Shown: positions 1-7,819 of the stretch, one piece after another
Layout: every line of letters begins with the position of its first letter
How positions within the stretch are numbered: the stretch's first letter is position 1
Origin: Marinifilum sp965230805
Lineage (GTDB): Bacteria > Bacteroidota > Bacteroidia > Bacteroidales > Marinifilaceae
Assembly: GCF_965230805.1 (NCBI RefSeq)
Contig: NZ_OZ246019.1
Span: forward strand, 1,860,001-1,924,000
Reading direction: 5' to 3'
Length of the DNA: 64,000 nt
Translations under genes and position numbers: made by a program
The notes under the pieces: generated by a model
The model's database searches: none
The model's input: the letters and a program-made list of their open reading frames with translations, nothing else
What the model was told of the DNA's origin: nothing

Positions 1-456
1 CGAAGAACCTCCATGGTTTTCCCATCGACCATATTTTTCGTTTCCAACATAGTGGTTGTAACCAGCAGGAACTGCTTGCTTGGTAACTTTACCATCCTTT
101 TTCGAAGCAATCTCCATTCCCATATCATTGATATGTTGCGAGAAAAATGCCTCATCAACCTTTTTCCAATCTGTCTTCTTTTCAAGTACAGTGTCTGGTT
201 TTTGTATCAATATCTGGTATTGATGCTTGTAGTCATTTCCCGATTCGTTCGCATCCATATCAAATAAAATGATAGAAAAATTGGGCTCATCATTCAGTTG
301 CTTGATCAAATCATCAACTGGCGATTTTCTCCATGTTTTTGCAACTTGAGAGCTTGATGATTGCTGGCGTGTAGAAGTAGAATCGCAGCTTCCACAGGTT
401 TTCACAATAAAAAACAAAACGATAATCCCAAGTACAAGTTTTGCTGTGCTGTTCAT
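1..456 (-). CDS. Putative lipoprotein of a yjfIJK-like operon (3' end outside window)
   Basis: The reading frame is open for 152 codons from an ATG at 454-456 to the window edge, so the C-terminus is missing. The first 18 or so residues form a hydrophobic segment (LVLGIIVLFFIV) followed by KTCGSC, which suggests a secreted or lipid-anchored protein, although the lipobox is not canonical. A charged region follows, with FSIILFDMD and, near the edge, GNEKYGRWENHGG. I do not recognise the family. It is the fourth gene of a minus-strand run behind YjfI-like, PspA and DUF4178 genes, which suggests a role in envelope stress. Function is otherwise unknown. Confidence 0.6.
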   Translation of the reverse strand, partial: MNSTAKLVLGIIVLFFIVKTCGSCDSTSTRQQSSSSQVAKTWRKSPVDDLIKQLNDEPNFSIILFDMDANESGNDYKHQYQILIQKPDTVLEKKTDWKKVDEAFFSQHINDMGMEIASKKDGKVTKQAVPAGYNHYVGNEKYGRWENHGGSS

Positions 457-528
457 AAAATCTGATTTTGAATTATAAATTAGGAGTTATGAATTAACGA
501 TCGCATTCATCCTCCATAATTCCTTTTT

Positions 529-1068
529 CTATTTTGGTAAGATATTAGAGATTTCGAATTCTTTGATTCGTTTTCCGGCAGAAGCCTCAAATTCCTGTTC
601 ATCCCATTGTTCGATACACACAATATACTCTCCCGATTCATCTTCGTAATCCCACGAAATGAATTCAACCCATTCATCACCTTTGGCTACATCATTATAG
701 AATCCAGGTGATTCTTTGTCCATAAAAAATTTTCTACCATCGTACTCAAAAGAAGCCGGAGCCTTCTGTTTGCACAGTAAAGATTCATGAACCTCTTCGC
801 CTAATTGACGAGTTTTTATTTTTTCTGAAACCGACAGATAAATTTCATCATCATCTTCAACAGACAAAAACAATGTTTTTGAACCATTATAAATCTTAAA
901 TTCCTGAGTGAAGAAATTGTCCCCCCAATCGTATTCAAAACAAGCCTGCACTTCCCATGATTCAAGATCATATTCAAAAACAAAACCAATATCCAGGTCG
1001 GTTACCCGGATATTGGTGCTGTCGTACGAGGGCTGTTTTTTCCTTTTAAAAAAATCAGATAATCCCAT
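529..1068 (-). CDS. DUF4178 domain protein, YjfK-like
   Basis: A 179-residue soluble acidic protein. After a basic N-terminus (MGLSDFFKRKK), the sequence has the beta-rich, Trp/Tyr/Phe-rich pattern of DUF4178: LDIGFVFEYDLESWEVQACFEYDWGD, later SFEYDGRKFFMDKESPGFY and YIVCIEQWDEQEFEASAGK. DUF4178 proteins have no established biochemical activity but are recurrently encoded next to PspA/IM30 proteins, as here (PspA gene 30 bp upstream in the transcript). A role in a membrane-stress module is inference from this neighbourhood. The family call rests on recognising the sequence pattern, not on a search. Confidence 0.7.
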   Translation of the reverse strand: MGLSDFFKRKKQPSYDSTNIRVTDLDIGFVFEYDLESWEVQACFEYDWGDNFFTQEFKIYNGSKTLFLSVEDDDEIYLSVSEKIKTRQLGEEVHESLLCKQKAPASFEYDGRKFFMDKESPGFYNDVAKGDEWVEFISWDYEDESGEYIVCIEQWDEQEFEASAGKRIKEFEISNILPK

Positions 1069-1098
1069 TTTTAATTTCGTTCAAATTTGTAAAAACAG

Positions 1099-1803
1099 CT
1101 ATTCCTTATTCTTCATTTTTGCCTTTAAATCTTCCAAGGCATTCGAAGCTTTTACATTCGTTTCATTTAAAGTAGCGTCAATCTCATCATCCAAACTCTT
1201 GTTCTCAACAGAAATTTCTCCATAAGCTTCAGCCATTGCTTCTTGCTGTGCTACCTTATCCTTCATCTTTTCCAACATCGAAACGGTTCCTGAGCTATCA
1301 ATTCCCGAAAGCTGTTTGTTGATTTTCTGTGTTGCAGAACTTACCCGAGCACGAGCTTTTAAAGTACGCAATTCATTTTCGTAACGCGAGATGGTTGATT
1401 TCAACTTCTTCACATTGGCATCAAGTTGGCTGATATTTTGATCGAATCGATTCACCTCTTCCTGAGCACGGGCAGCATTTGCAACAGCTTCTTCTTTTCT
1501 TGCCAAAGCTTCAGTTGCCAGACGTTCTGCTTCTGCAACATCTAAATCCCCTTTCTCGGCTTTCTGCAAAAGAAGAATCGCTTTTTGCTCATAATTCTGT
1601 CCCATCGACTTTTGTTCGTTCAATTCTCTTTTACTTCTAATTGCCAAGGCTTTTACTTCTGCCAAAGTTTGTAAGCTCTTATCCAAATCCTTTTTAAGAT
1701 CTCTAATCCCTTGCTCAGTCATCTTGATAGGATCTTCTAATTTATCAATCGCTGCGTGAGCTTCTGCTTTACCCACATTGAATAATCTGCTAAAAATTCC
1801 CAT
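1099..1803 (-). CDS. pspA: PspA/IM30 family membrane-stress protein
   Basis: A 234-residue, almost entirely coiled-coil protein that begins MGIFSRLFNVGKAEAHAAID, the amphipathic N-terminal helix typical of PspA/IM30/Vipp1. DPIKMTEQGIRDLKKDL and long Ala/Glu/Lys/Gln heptads follow to about residue 160. Length matches the family (about 220-240). PspA-family proteins bind stressed membranes and assemble into ESCRT-III-like polymers. It lies 22 bp downstream of the YjfI-like gene and 30 bp upstream of the DUF4178 gene, so the three are probably cotranscribed. The local set resembles the yjfIJK arrangement of enterobacteria more than the pspABC operon; no pspF, pspB or pspC is seen. Confidence 0.9.
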   Translation of the reverse strand: MGIFSRLFNVGKAEAHAAIDKLEDPIKMTEQGIRDLKKDLDKSLQTLAEVKALAIRSKRELNEQKSMGQNYEQKAILLLQKAEKGDLDVAEAERLATEALARKEEAVANAARAQEEVNRFDQNISQLDANVKKLKSTISRYENELRTLKARARVSSATQKINKQLSGIDSSGTVSMLEKMKDKVAQQEAMAEAYGEISVENKSLDDEIDATLNETNVKASNALEDLKAKMKNKE

Positions 1804-1825
1804 ATCTTATTCTTCTTTTAGTCGT

Positions 1826-2221
1826 TTACAATTTTGAAAATGCAATAATTTCCTCGGAGTACTCACTAAGCAACAATTCCAATGAATTTAAAGTAGCTTC
1901 CAATTCGTTCTGATCCAAATTCTCTAATTGAAGCGTATCACGGAACAATACCCTAGTTCCAGTTTCGTCAAGAGCAAAAGCACCATGCACTATTTCTCTG
2001 TTTTTTATTAGCAATGATTTAAAAATATCATCCTGATCATCACTAATTTCGAATAGTAATCCTTCTATAACAAGAATCGGATCCTCACAATCAACAACCA
2101 AATTTGCAATTCCGCCTTCAGGATTTTCAACTATAAATAGTTCTTCCGCTAAATCTTCCTGCACAATGTTGTATTCTAGGTTCAATAGGTAATCTTTTAC
2201 CTTGTTAAAGTATGCACTCAT
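1826..2221 (-). CDS. YjfI/DUF2170-like small acidic protein
   Basis: A 131-residue acidic protein with an alpha/beta pattern reminiscent of YbjN/CesT-like chaperone folds: MSAYFNKVKDYLLNLEYNIV, ENPEGGIANLVVDCEDPILVIEG, then LLIKNREIVHGAFALDETG and FRDTLQLENLDQNELEATLNSL near the C-terminus. The last stretch is characteristic of the YjfI/DUF2170 family that precedes a PspA paralogue in other genomes. It is the first gene of the minus-strand operon and its start codon abuts a 549-bp intergenic region, so the operon promoter should lie there. The molecular function is unknown; the family call is by pattern and context. Confidence 0.65.
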   Translation of the reverse strand: MSAYFNKVKDYLLNLEYNIVQEDLAEELFIVENPEGGIANLVVDCEDPILVIEGLLFEISDDQDDIFKSLLIKNREIVHGAFALDETGTRVLFRDTLQLENLDQNELEATLNSLELLLSEYSEEIIAFSKL

Positions 2222-2770
2222 TTTTATATCAGTTTTAAAATTGAATTAATTAAAATTAGAACAATTTATTGTCACCGGGAAATAATCCAGAATGGTATTT
2301 ATTGCTTCTGAATTAAAATTATCATCCATGGCCTCCAAATGATAAAGTTGGATACCCATTTATTTCATTTGAGTTTGAAATTACAAAATACAAAGCGTTC
2401 AGAAGACATTTAATCGGGAGAATATTCAAAAAAATCGATAAATGAGAGTTTTTACATGTTTTTACCATTACTGCTCTAAATCCAAAACCATATAGTTTGT
2501 CTCTATCTCTGCATAGATAAAGAATAAGTCCATCTTACACATTGATATCCTGCCATTTAAACGCTATAAACATTTAAAGACTTCAAAATCTTTAAATTTC
2601 TAAGAGATCACCTTTTTATTCCATGCAGATATTTATATATTTAAGTTCATCAAACAATTAAACATTTGTATTTTTATTAACCGACTTGCCTAAATCTGTT
2701 CAAAATCAATTAAAACAATACCAGCAGAACTTTTGCAGGTCATTCCAAGCCTAACAAAAATTTTTATAGA
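2222..2770. other. Divergent intergenic region between the psp-like operon and sucCD
   Basis: A 549-bp AT-rich region expected to carry promoters in both directions. On the minus strand a 37-codon ORF runs from 2359 to 2246 (beginning MGIQLYHLEAM) just ahead of the YjfI-like gene. It has no recognisable homology and no ribosome-binding cue, so I do not call it a gene. Nothing resembling an RNA gene is seen. Confidence 0.5.
2665..2698 (+). promoter_or_regulatory. Putative promoter of sucCD
   Basis: TTTG at 2665-2668 and TAAATCTG at 2691-2698, spaced 22 bp, fit the Bacteroidota consensus TTTG-N19-21-TAnnTTTG with one mismatch in the -7 box and a slightly long spacer. The sucC start is 73 bp downstream of the -7 box. 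No other box of equal quality is seen in this leader. Confidence 0.35.
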
Positions 2771-3940
2771 ATGAAGATTCACGAATATCAAGCAAAGGAA
2801 ATTTTACGGTCGTTTGGCGTTCCAGTACCAGAAAGCAAAATTGCTTTTTCGGTAAAGGAAGCTGAAGAAGCTGCAGCCGAAATTGGTTTGCCCGTAGTAG
2901 TAAAAGCCCAAATTCATGCAGGTGGCAGAGGAAAAGGTGGTGGTGTTAAATTTGCACCTACTGCACAAGATGTAACTCGTTATGCAAACGACATTTTGGG
3001 AATGACATTGGTAACTCACCAAACTGGTCCAGAAGGAAAACTAGTAAAGAAAGTTCTTATTGAAGCAGCGTCGAATATTGATCGTGAGTTGTATGCAGGT
3101 ATCGTTATGGATCGTGCTACTTCATCTGTAACTTTTATGGTATCTACCGAAGGTGGAATGGAAATTGAAAAAGTTGCTGAAGAAACTCCGGAAAAGATTG
3201 TAAAAGTAGTAGTTGATACCGCGGTTGGCCTACAATCATTCCAAGCAAGACAAATGGCATTTGCTCTTGATTTAACTGGAGATGCTTTTAAAAATGGTGT
3301 GAAGTTTCTAATGGCACTTTACAAAGCATACATGGGAACCGATGCCTCAATTTTTGAAATCAACCCGTTGGTTGTAACCAAAGAAGGAGATGTTATTGCA
3401 CTTGATGCTAAAGCAAATTTCGATGAAAATGCTTTATATCGTCATAAAGATATTACTGCTCTTCGCGATTTGGATGAAGAAGAACCTTTAGAAATTGAAG
3501 CTGGAAGATCTGGTCTTAACTATATAAAACTAGAAGGGAATATTGGTTGTATGGTAAACGGAGCCGGTTTGGCAATGGGAACCATGGATATCATTAAACT
3601 TACCGGTGGCGAGCCTGCTAACTTCCTTGATGTAGGGGGTGGAGCATCAGCCGAAACAGTTGAAAAAGGCTTCAGAATTATTCTTTCGGATGAAAATGTG
3701 AAAGCAGTTCTTATTAATATTTTTGGAGGTATTGTTCGTTGCGATCGCGTAGCTAAAGGAGTTATCGAAGCAATTAAAAATATCGACACCAAAGTACCAA
3801 TTGTGGTTCGTTTACAAGGAACCAATGCTGAAGAAGGTAAAAAGCTTCTTGAGGCATCAGGAATGAATATTATTGCAGCTACAGAATTAAAAGATGCAGC
3901 TGAAAAAGTAGTAGGAACTCTTAAAACAATTGAAGCGTAA
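2771..3940 (+). CDS. sucC: Succinyl-CoA synthetase, ADP-forming, beta subunit
   Basis: A 389-residue protein that catalyses, with SucD, the reversible conversion of succinyl-CoA plus phosphate to succinate with ATP/GTP formation in the TCA cycle. The N-terminal ATP-grasp region is clear (MKIHEYQAKEILRSFGVPVP, then VVKAQIHAGGRGKGGGVK), with FEINPLVV near residue 197 and GCMVNGAGLAMGTMDIIKL plus NFLDVGGGAS toward the C-terminal CoA-ligase domain. The length is the family norm. The stop codon overlaps the sucD start by one base (TAATG), which indicates translational coupling. Confidence 0.97.
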   Translation: MKIHEYQAKEILRSFGVPVPESKIAFSVKEAEEAAAEIGLPVVVKAQIHAGGRGKGGGVKFAPTAQDVTRYANDILGMTLVTHQTGPEGKLVKKVLIEAASNIDRELYAGIVMDRATSSVTFMVSTEGGMEIEKVAEETPEKIVKVVVDTAVGLQSFQARQMAFALDLTGDAFKNGVKFLMALYKAYMGTDASIFEINPLVVTKEGDVIALDAKANFDENALYRHKDITALRDLDEEEPLEIEAGRSGLNYIKLEGNIGCMVNGAGLAMGTMDIIKLTGGEPANFLDVGGGASAETVEKGFRIILSDENVKAVLINIFGGIVRCDRVAKGVIEAIKNIDTKVPIVVRLQGTNAEEGKKLLEASGMNIIAATELKDAAEKVVGTLKTIEA

Positions 3941-4815
3941 TGAGTGTATTAGTAGATAAAAATACCAAACTGGTGGTTCAGGGAATCACTGGTTCCGAAG
4001 GGGCTTTCCATACCCAACAAATGATTGAATATGGAACAAATGTAGTTGCAGGAGTAACTCCTGGTAAAGGAGGTCAACTATTTATGGATAAAATTCCAAT
4101 TTACAACACCATGAAAGGTGCTGTTGAAAAAACTGGTGCTAATGCTTCTGTTATTTTCGTTCCACCTCCATTTGCAGGCGATGCAATTATGGAAGCTGCT
4201 GAAGCTGGTGTTGAATTGGTAATTTGTATTACCGAAGGAATTCCAACTTTTGATATGCTAAAAGTTCATGAGTTCCTTAAGAAATATCCAAAAACAACTT
4301 TAGTTGGTCCTAATTGCCCAGGTGTTATTACTCCGGGAGAAGCAAAAATTGGTATCATGCCAGGATTTATTCACAAACCAGGTACAATTGGTATTGTTTC
4401 TCGTTCTGGGACTTTAACTTACGAAGCAGTTCACCAATTAGGCGAAGCAGGATTCGGACAATCAACGGCAATTGGTATTGGTGGTGATCCAATTATTGGA
4501 ACCAAGCACATCGACGCAGTAAAATTATTAAGCGAAGATCCTAAAACAGAAGCAATTGTATTAATTGGTGAAATTGGAGGATCGGATGAAGAAACTGCTG
4601 CAGCTTACATTGCCGAAAATGTTGATAAACCAGTTGTTGCATTTATTGCCGGTCAGACCGCCCCTCCGGGAAAAAGAATGGGACATGCTGGTGCTATTAT
4701 TGCAGGTGGAAAAGGTACTGCCGAGGAAAAAATGAAAGCTCTGGCTGAAGCTGGAATTCATGTGGTTAAATCTCCTGCCGATATCGGTAAAAAGATGAAA
4801 GAAGTTTTGGGCTAA
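3940..4815 (+). CDS. sucD: Succinyl-CoA synthetase, alpha subunit
   Basis: A 291-residue CoA-binding and phosphohistidine subunit of succinyl-CoA synthetase. The N-terminal Rossmann CoA-binding domain reads VVQGITGSEGAFHTQQMIEYG, followed by GVTPGKGG and GPNCPGVITPGE. The active-site histidine is in GKRMGHAGAIIAGGKGTA near residue 250, as expected. The start overlaps the sucC stop by one base. A strong hairpin terminator follows 18 bp after the stop, closing the two-gene operon. Confidence 0.97.
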   Translation: MSVLVDKNTKLVVQGITGSEGAFHTQQMIEYGTNVVAGVTPGKGGQLFMDKIPIYNTMKGAVEKTGANASVIFVPPPFAGDAIMEAAEAGVELVICITEGIPTFDMLKVHEFLKKYPKTTLVGPNCPGVITPGEAKIGIMPGFIHKPGTIGIVSRSGTLTYEAVHQLGEAGFGQSTAIGIGGDPIIGTKHIDAVKLLSEDPKTEAIVLIGEIGGSDEETAAAYIAENVDKPVVAFIAGQTAPPGKRMGHAGAIIAGGKGTAEEKMKALAEAGIHVVKSPADIGKKMKEVLG

Positions 4816-4832
4816 AAGCCAAACAAATAACG

Positions 4833-4868
4833 AAATGCCGATTCTTAAGATAAGAATCGGCATTTTTT
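4833..4868. terminator. Bidirectional terminator between sucD and the Fic gene
   Basis: A perfect 15-bp inverted repeat (4833-4847 with 4851-4865) around the loop AGA is followed by T residues on the plus strand and preceded by A residues. It can therefore serve the convergent sucCD and fic transcripts. The fic stop codon lies at its right edge. Confidence 0.85.
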
Positions 4869-6009
4869 ATAACTCAAATAATTGTAGATATTCCCAAAGG
4901 TAAAATATTCTGTTTCTTCTTGCGCCTACCAACTCCTTTACCAATCCTACATTCTCAAACTCTTTTATAAGTTGATTAGCCGACTGAAAACTTAGTCCCA
5001 ATTTTTCTTTTATCCCGTTAACCGATAAAAATGGTTTGGAATAGAATTCAGCTATCAATTGCTTTGCAGATTGGTGTCTTTTTTTGCCCATTTGCGTATC
5101 AATCAATCTTTCGTTTCTGTCGACCAAAACTTTCAAATTTCCGAGAATCTCTTTACTATAACGAGCCGATTCTTTGATTCCGGTCAAGAAAAAGCGTATC
5201 CATTGCTCAATATCATTTTTTGATCGTATTAAGTTTAAACGATGATAGTATTCCAAGCGATTGCGTTCAAAAAATACAGACAAACAAAATACTGGTTTGT
5301 GTACAAAGCTTAACTCCATCATCTCAAATAGTATCAGAGTACGAGCTGTTCGGCCATTGCCATCTAAAAAAGGTAGAATGTTCTCGAACTGATATAGAGA
5401 TATAGCCATTTTAATTAATTGAGGCAATTCCAAAGATTCATTTCGCCAGAACTTTTTACCATCATTAATTAAAATTTTTAGTTCATGCTTATTAGGAGGT
5501 GTGTATTCAAAATCATCATCAAATCTGTTATCATTCGATCGATAATATGGTCGTATCTTTCCTCCATAATCTTCCATCTGAGGAAGATCGGAGCAAAGTA
5601 TCTTATGTGCCTCTTTTACCAAACGAATTGACAATGGGAATCGTTTTAATTCCTTTACTCCCCATTTAATAGCTTCGATATGATTGGTGATTTCCTTTTG
5701 CTCGTAAATCCTTTTAAAGCTTTTTGAACTTTCAGTAACAAAAGCTTGGTGCAGGGTACATTTACTCCCTTCAATCATGTTAGAAGCAAGCGCTTCTTGG
5801 GCAACAAAAAGTGGGATGTATCTACTTATATTTGGAAAATACTTGGAAAATGCATTTAATTCTCCCAGTTCAAGCATTGCCTTCTCCAATAGAATATTGA
5901 TCTGCTTGTCTTTCCATTCAAACGAACGATTAATAAGAGAAGGTGTAACACTTTTATAACCCTCCTTAAAGCTTTGGTAGGCATAATTACCTTGTGTTTT
6001 GTTATTCAA
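4867..6009 (-). CDS. Fic family protein with substituted catalytic histidine
   Basis: A 380-residue Fic-domain protein. The inhibitory-helix motif SNMIEG (residues 76-81, S/TxxxEG) lies N-terminal to the Fic core, which makes it class II. The active-site loop reads LPFLDGNGRTAR (residues 212-223), where the canonical motif is HPFxDGNGRxxR. The histidine needed for AMP transfer is leucine, encoded by CTA at 5374-5376. Everything else in the loop is intact, including the anion-binding GNGR. A C-terminal winged-helix-like segment follows (about 310-375: SAKQLIAEFYSKPFLSVNGIKEKLG). Active Fic enzymes AMPylate protein hydroxyls; this one is predicted not to. It is monocistronic, and no antitoxin is seen beside it. 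Confidence 0.88.
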   Translation of the reverse strand: MNNKTQGNYAYQSFKEGYKSVTPSLINRSFEWKDKQINILLEKAMLELGELNAFSKYFPNISRYIPLFVAQEALASNMIEGSKCTLHQAFVTESSKSFKRIYEQKEITNHIEAIKWGVKELKRFPLSIRLVKEAHKILCSDLPQMEDYGGKIRPYYRSNDNRFDDDFEYTPPNKHELKILINDGKKFWRNESLELPQLIKMAISLYQFENILPFLDGNGRTARTLILFEMMELSFVHKPVFCLSVFFERNRLEYYHRLNLIRSKNDIEQWIRFFLTGIKESARYSKEILGNLKVLVDRNERLIDTQMGKKRHQSAKQLIAEFYSKPFLSVNGIKEKLGLSFQSANQLIKEFENVGLVKELVGARRNRIFYLWEYLQLFEL

Positions 6010-6238
6010 GTTTATACAATTTTAGTTGAATAAAGATATCTTATTCAAGATAAAAGTATTAAATTTTAATAAAACGCAACATATAAAATCAATTGCTTTT
6101 CCATATCTGCAAATACAAAAACTTCCATTTTGTTGATTATCTGAATATTATATAATCCCCAGTCTTAACTTAATAGTTTTAGTCTTGCTTGACAAAGAAT
6201 TTGATTTATATTCCGATCGAATTTTAAAACATAAACTT

Positions 6239-7516
6239 ATGATTAAAAGAATTTGTTTAGCCATAGCTGTTATTGCAATGTCATACAATTTAAAAGCAGA
6301 AGGCTTCGCAGTAAATCTACAAGGAAATAAACAAACAGGAATGGGACATGTTGGTACTGCTTTAAATTTTGATGCAAGCAGTATGCAATGGAATCCTGGA
6401 GCTTTAGCTACCCTAAGCAATAAATACAGTTTTTCTTTAGGAGCTTCTCTTACGCTAACAGAAACAGAATATACAGGACTAGGCGGAACTGAAAAAACCG
6501 ATAATCCGGCAAGACCACCATTTTATTTTTATGGTGCAATAAAAGTAAACGACAATTTGGCTTTTGGATTAGGTGCTTACACTCCATTTGGAAATAAAGT
6601 TAAATGGGGAGATAAATGGTCTGGCCGTTATTTAATTCAAGATCTTAGCCTAAAAGCAATTTTTATACAACCAACTGTTTCTTATAAAGTTAATAATTGG
6701 TTGAGCATTGGTGCAGGTATGATGATTGTAAAGGGTGATGTTGAATTAAATAGAGCTGTACCTGTTATAAATCCGAATGATGGTAGTCTAGTTGGATCAG
6801 GAAAGGTTGGAATAACTGGAGATAAAATAGAGTATGGTTACAACCTTGGTATTTTTATTCAACCAAATGAAAAATTAAGCCTAGGTATATCGTATCGTTC
6901 AAAAGTTGAAATGTCTCTCAATCATTTAGATGCAAGTGCAGATTTTAGTTTCCCTTCGGAAATTCCTGCACCATTCCAAGCTGCTTTTCCTGACGGAAAT
7001 GTAGCGGTAACACTTCCTTTACCATCCAGCTTTAACTTAGGATTTGCATACCAAATAAATAATAAATGGTTGATTTCGGCAGATGTTAACTTTATTGGAT
7101 GGAGTGAGTACGAATCTCTGGCTTTTGATTTCGAAAATGATCCAACTGAAAGATTATCAACCCCTAGCGCAAGAAATTGGGACAATACAACAACTTGGAG
7201 ATTTGGTGCCGGATATACTGCTAACGAAAAATTAGATCTATACGCAGGTTTATACTTTGATGAAACTCCAACGAATAAAATGTACTATTCTCCTGAAACA
7301 CCTGGGGCTAACAAAGTGGGTGTTTCTGCAGGTTTTTCGTATAAACTAACAAATAAATTAAATCTTGATGCTTCGTTACTTTACAATGAAGGAAAGAAGG
7401 TTACAGCTGCTGAAACAAATGCTTCTACGCAACAAATTTACGGAGAACAAGGTTTTGCAGGAGAATATAAATACAGAGCTTGGTTGCCAGGTATTGGTAT
7501 TACATACAATTTCTAA
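6239..7516 (+). CDS. OmpP1/FadL-type outer-membrane transporter
   Basis: A 425-residue outer-membrane beta-barrel of the FadL/TodX family, which moves hydrophobic compounds such as long-chain fatty acids across the outer membrane. I chose the ATG at 6239 because it gives a clean signal peptide (MIKRICLAIAVIAMSYNLKA, cleavage before EGF); an in-frame TTG 54 bp upstream would add a charged extension. Family hallmarks are GFAVNLQGNKQTGMGHVGTA with SSMQWNPGALATL near the mature N-terminus, GLGAYTPFG in the barrel, and a terminal strand ending in ITYNF with the aromatic last residue used for BAM assembly. It is a single gene with its own terminator. Confidence 0.9.
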   Translation: MIKRICLAIAVIAMSYNLKAEGFAVNLQGNKQTGMGHVGTALNFDASSMQWNPGALATLSNKYSFSLGASLTLTETEYTGLGGTEKTDNPARPPFYFYGAIKVNDNLAFGLGAYTPFGNKVKWGDKWSGRYLIQDLSLKAIFIQPTVSYKVNNWLSIGAGMMIVKGDVELNRAVPVINPNDGSLVGSGKVGITGDKIEYGYNLGIFIQPNEKLSLGISYRSKVEMSLNHLDASADFSFPSEIPAPFQAAFPDGNVAVTLPLPSSFNLGFAYQINNKWLISADVNFIGWSEYESLAFDFENDPTERLSTPSARNWDNTTTWRFGAGYTANEKLDLYAGLYFDETPTNKMYYSPETPGANKVGVSAGFSYKLTNKLNLDASLLYNEGKKVTAAETNASTQQIYGEQGFAGEYKYRAWLPGIGITYNF

Positions 7517-7539
7517 AATCATTTGAACTACAAATGACG

Positions 7540-7568
7540 AAAGCCTGATCGATGATCAGGCTTTTTTT
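7540..7568. terminator. Terminator after the FadL-like gene
   Basis: An 11-bp perfect stem (7540-7550 with 7554-7564), loop GAT, is followed by a run of T. It lies 24 bp past the stop codon at 7516 and just beyond the stop of the opposing mini-HU gene, so it may act on both. Confidence 0.85.
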
Positions 7569-7573
7569 ATTTT

Positions 7574-7705
7574 TTACTGTACTGAATCAGCTAATTCACT
7601 ACCCGCTTTAAACTTAATAACTTTTTTAGCTGGAATATTAATAGTACCTCCTTTAACATTACTTTGTTCTTTAACTGTCAACTTGAATTCTTTTAAGTTT
7701 TTCAT
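7574..7705 (-). CDS. Mini HU-like protein, N-terminal helices missing
   Basis: A 43-codon ORF beginning MKNLKEFKLTVKEQ and ending PAKKVIKFKAGSELADSVQ. The C-terminal half matches the end of HU/IHF-family proteins (IPAKKVVKFKAGKELADAV in typical members). The N-terminal dimerisation helices and most of the DNA-binding arm are absent: FKLTVKEQ aligns with the FGTFSVKER strand and SNVKGGTINIPAKK with the end of the arm. A TATATTTG box (7736-7743, minus strand) fits the Bacteroidota -7 element 30 bp upstream of the start. That supports a transcribed small gene rather than random sequence. It could be a relic or a small HU-interacting protein. The MKNLKEF...KGG start also superficially resembles a double-glycine leader. 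Confidence 0.5.
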   Translation of the reverse strand: MKNLKEFKLTVKEQSNVKGGTINIPAKKVIKFKAGSELADSVQ

Positions 7706-7819
7706 TTTATATATTGTTCTTAATTAAACATCAATCAAATATATAAAAAAACATCATAATTTTATTCTATTCCATTTATTTCATACTTTCGCCATATTGC
7801 ATTGCTTAAAACTGTATTT

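Noticed and set aside
13..267. Plus-strand ORF at the window start
   Set aside because: It is antisense to a better-supported minus-strand coding frame with a signal-like N-terminus.
2246..2359. 37-codon ORF upstream of the YjfI-like gene
   Set aside because: No similarity and no supporting signals; too short to separate from chance in AT-rich DNA.
7574..7705. Double-glycine bacteriocin precursor
   Set aside because: The KGG motif is suggestive, but the C-terminal half matches HU and no peptidase-type ABC transporter is nearby.
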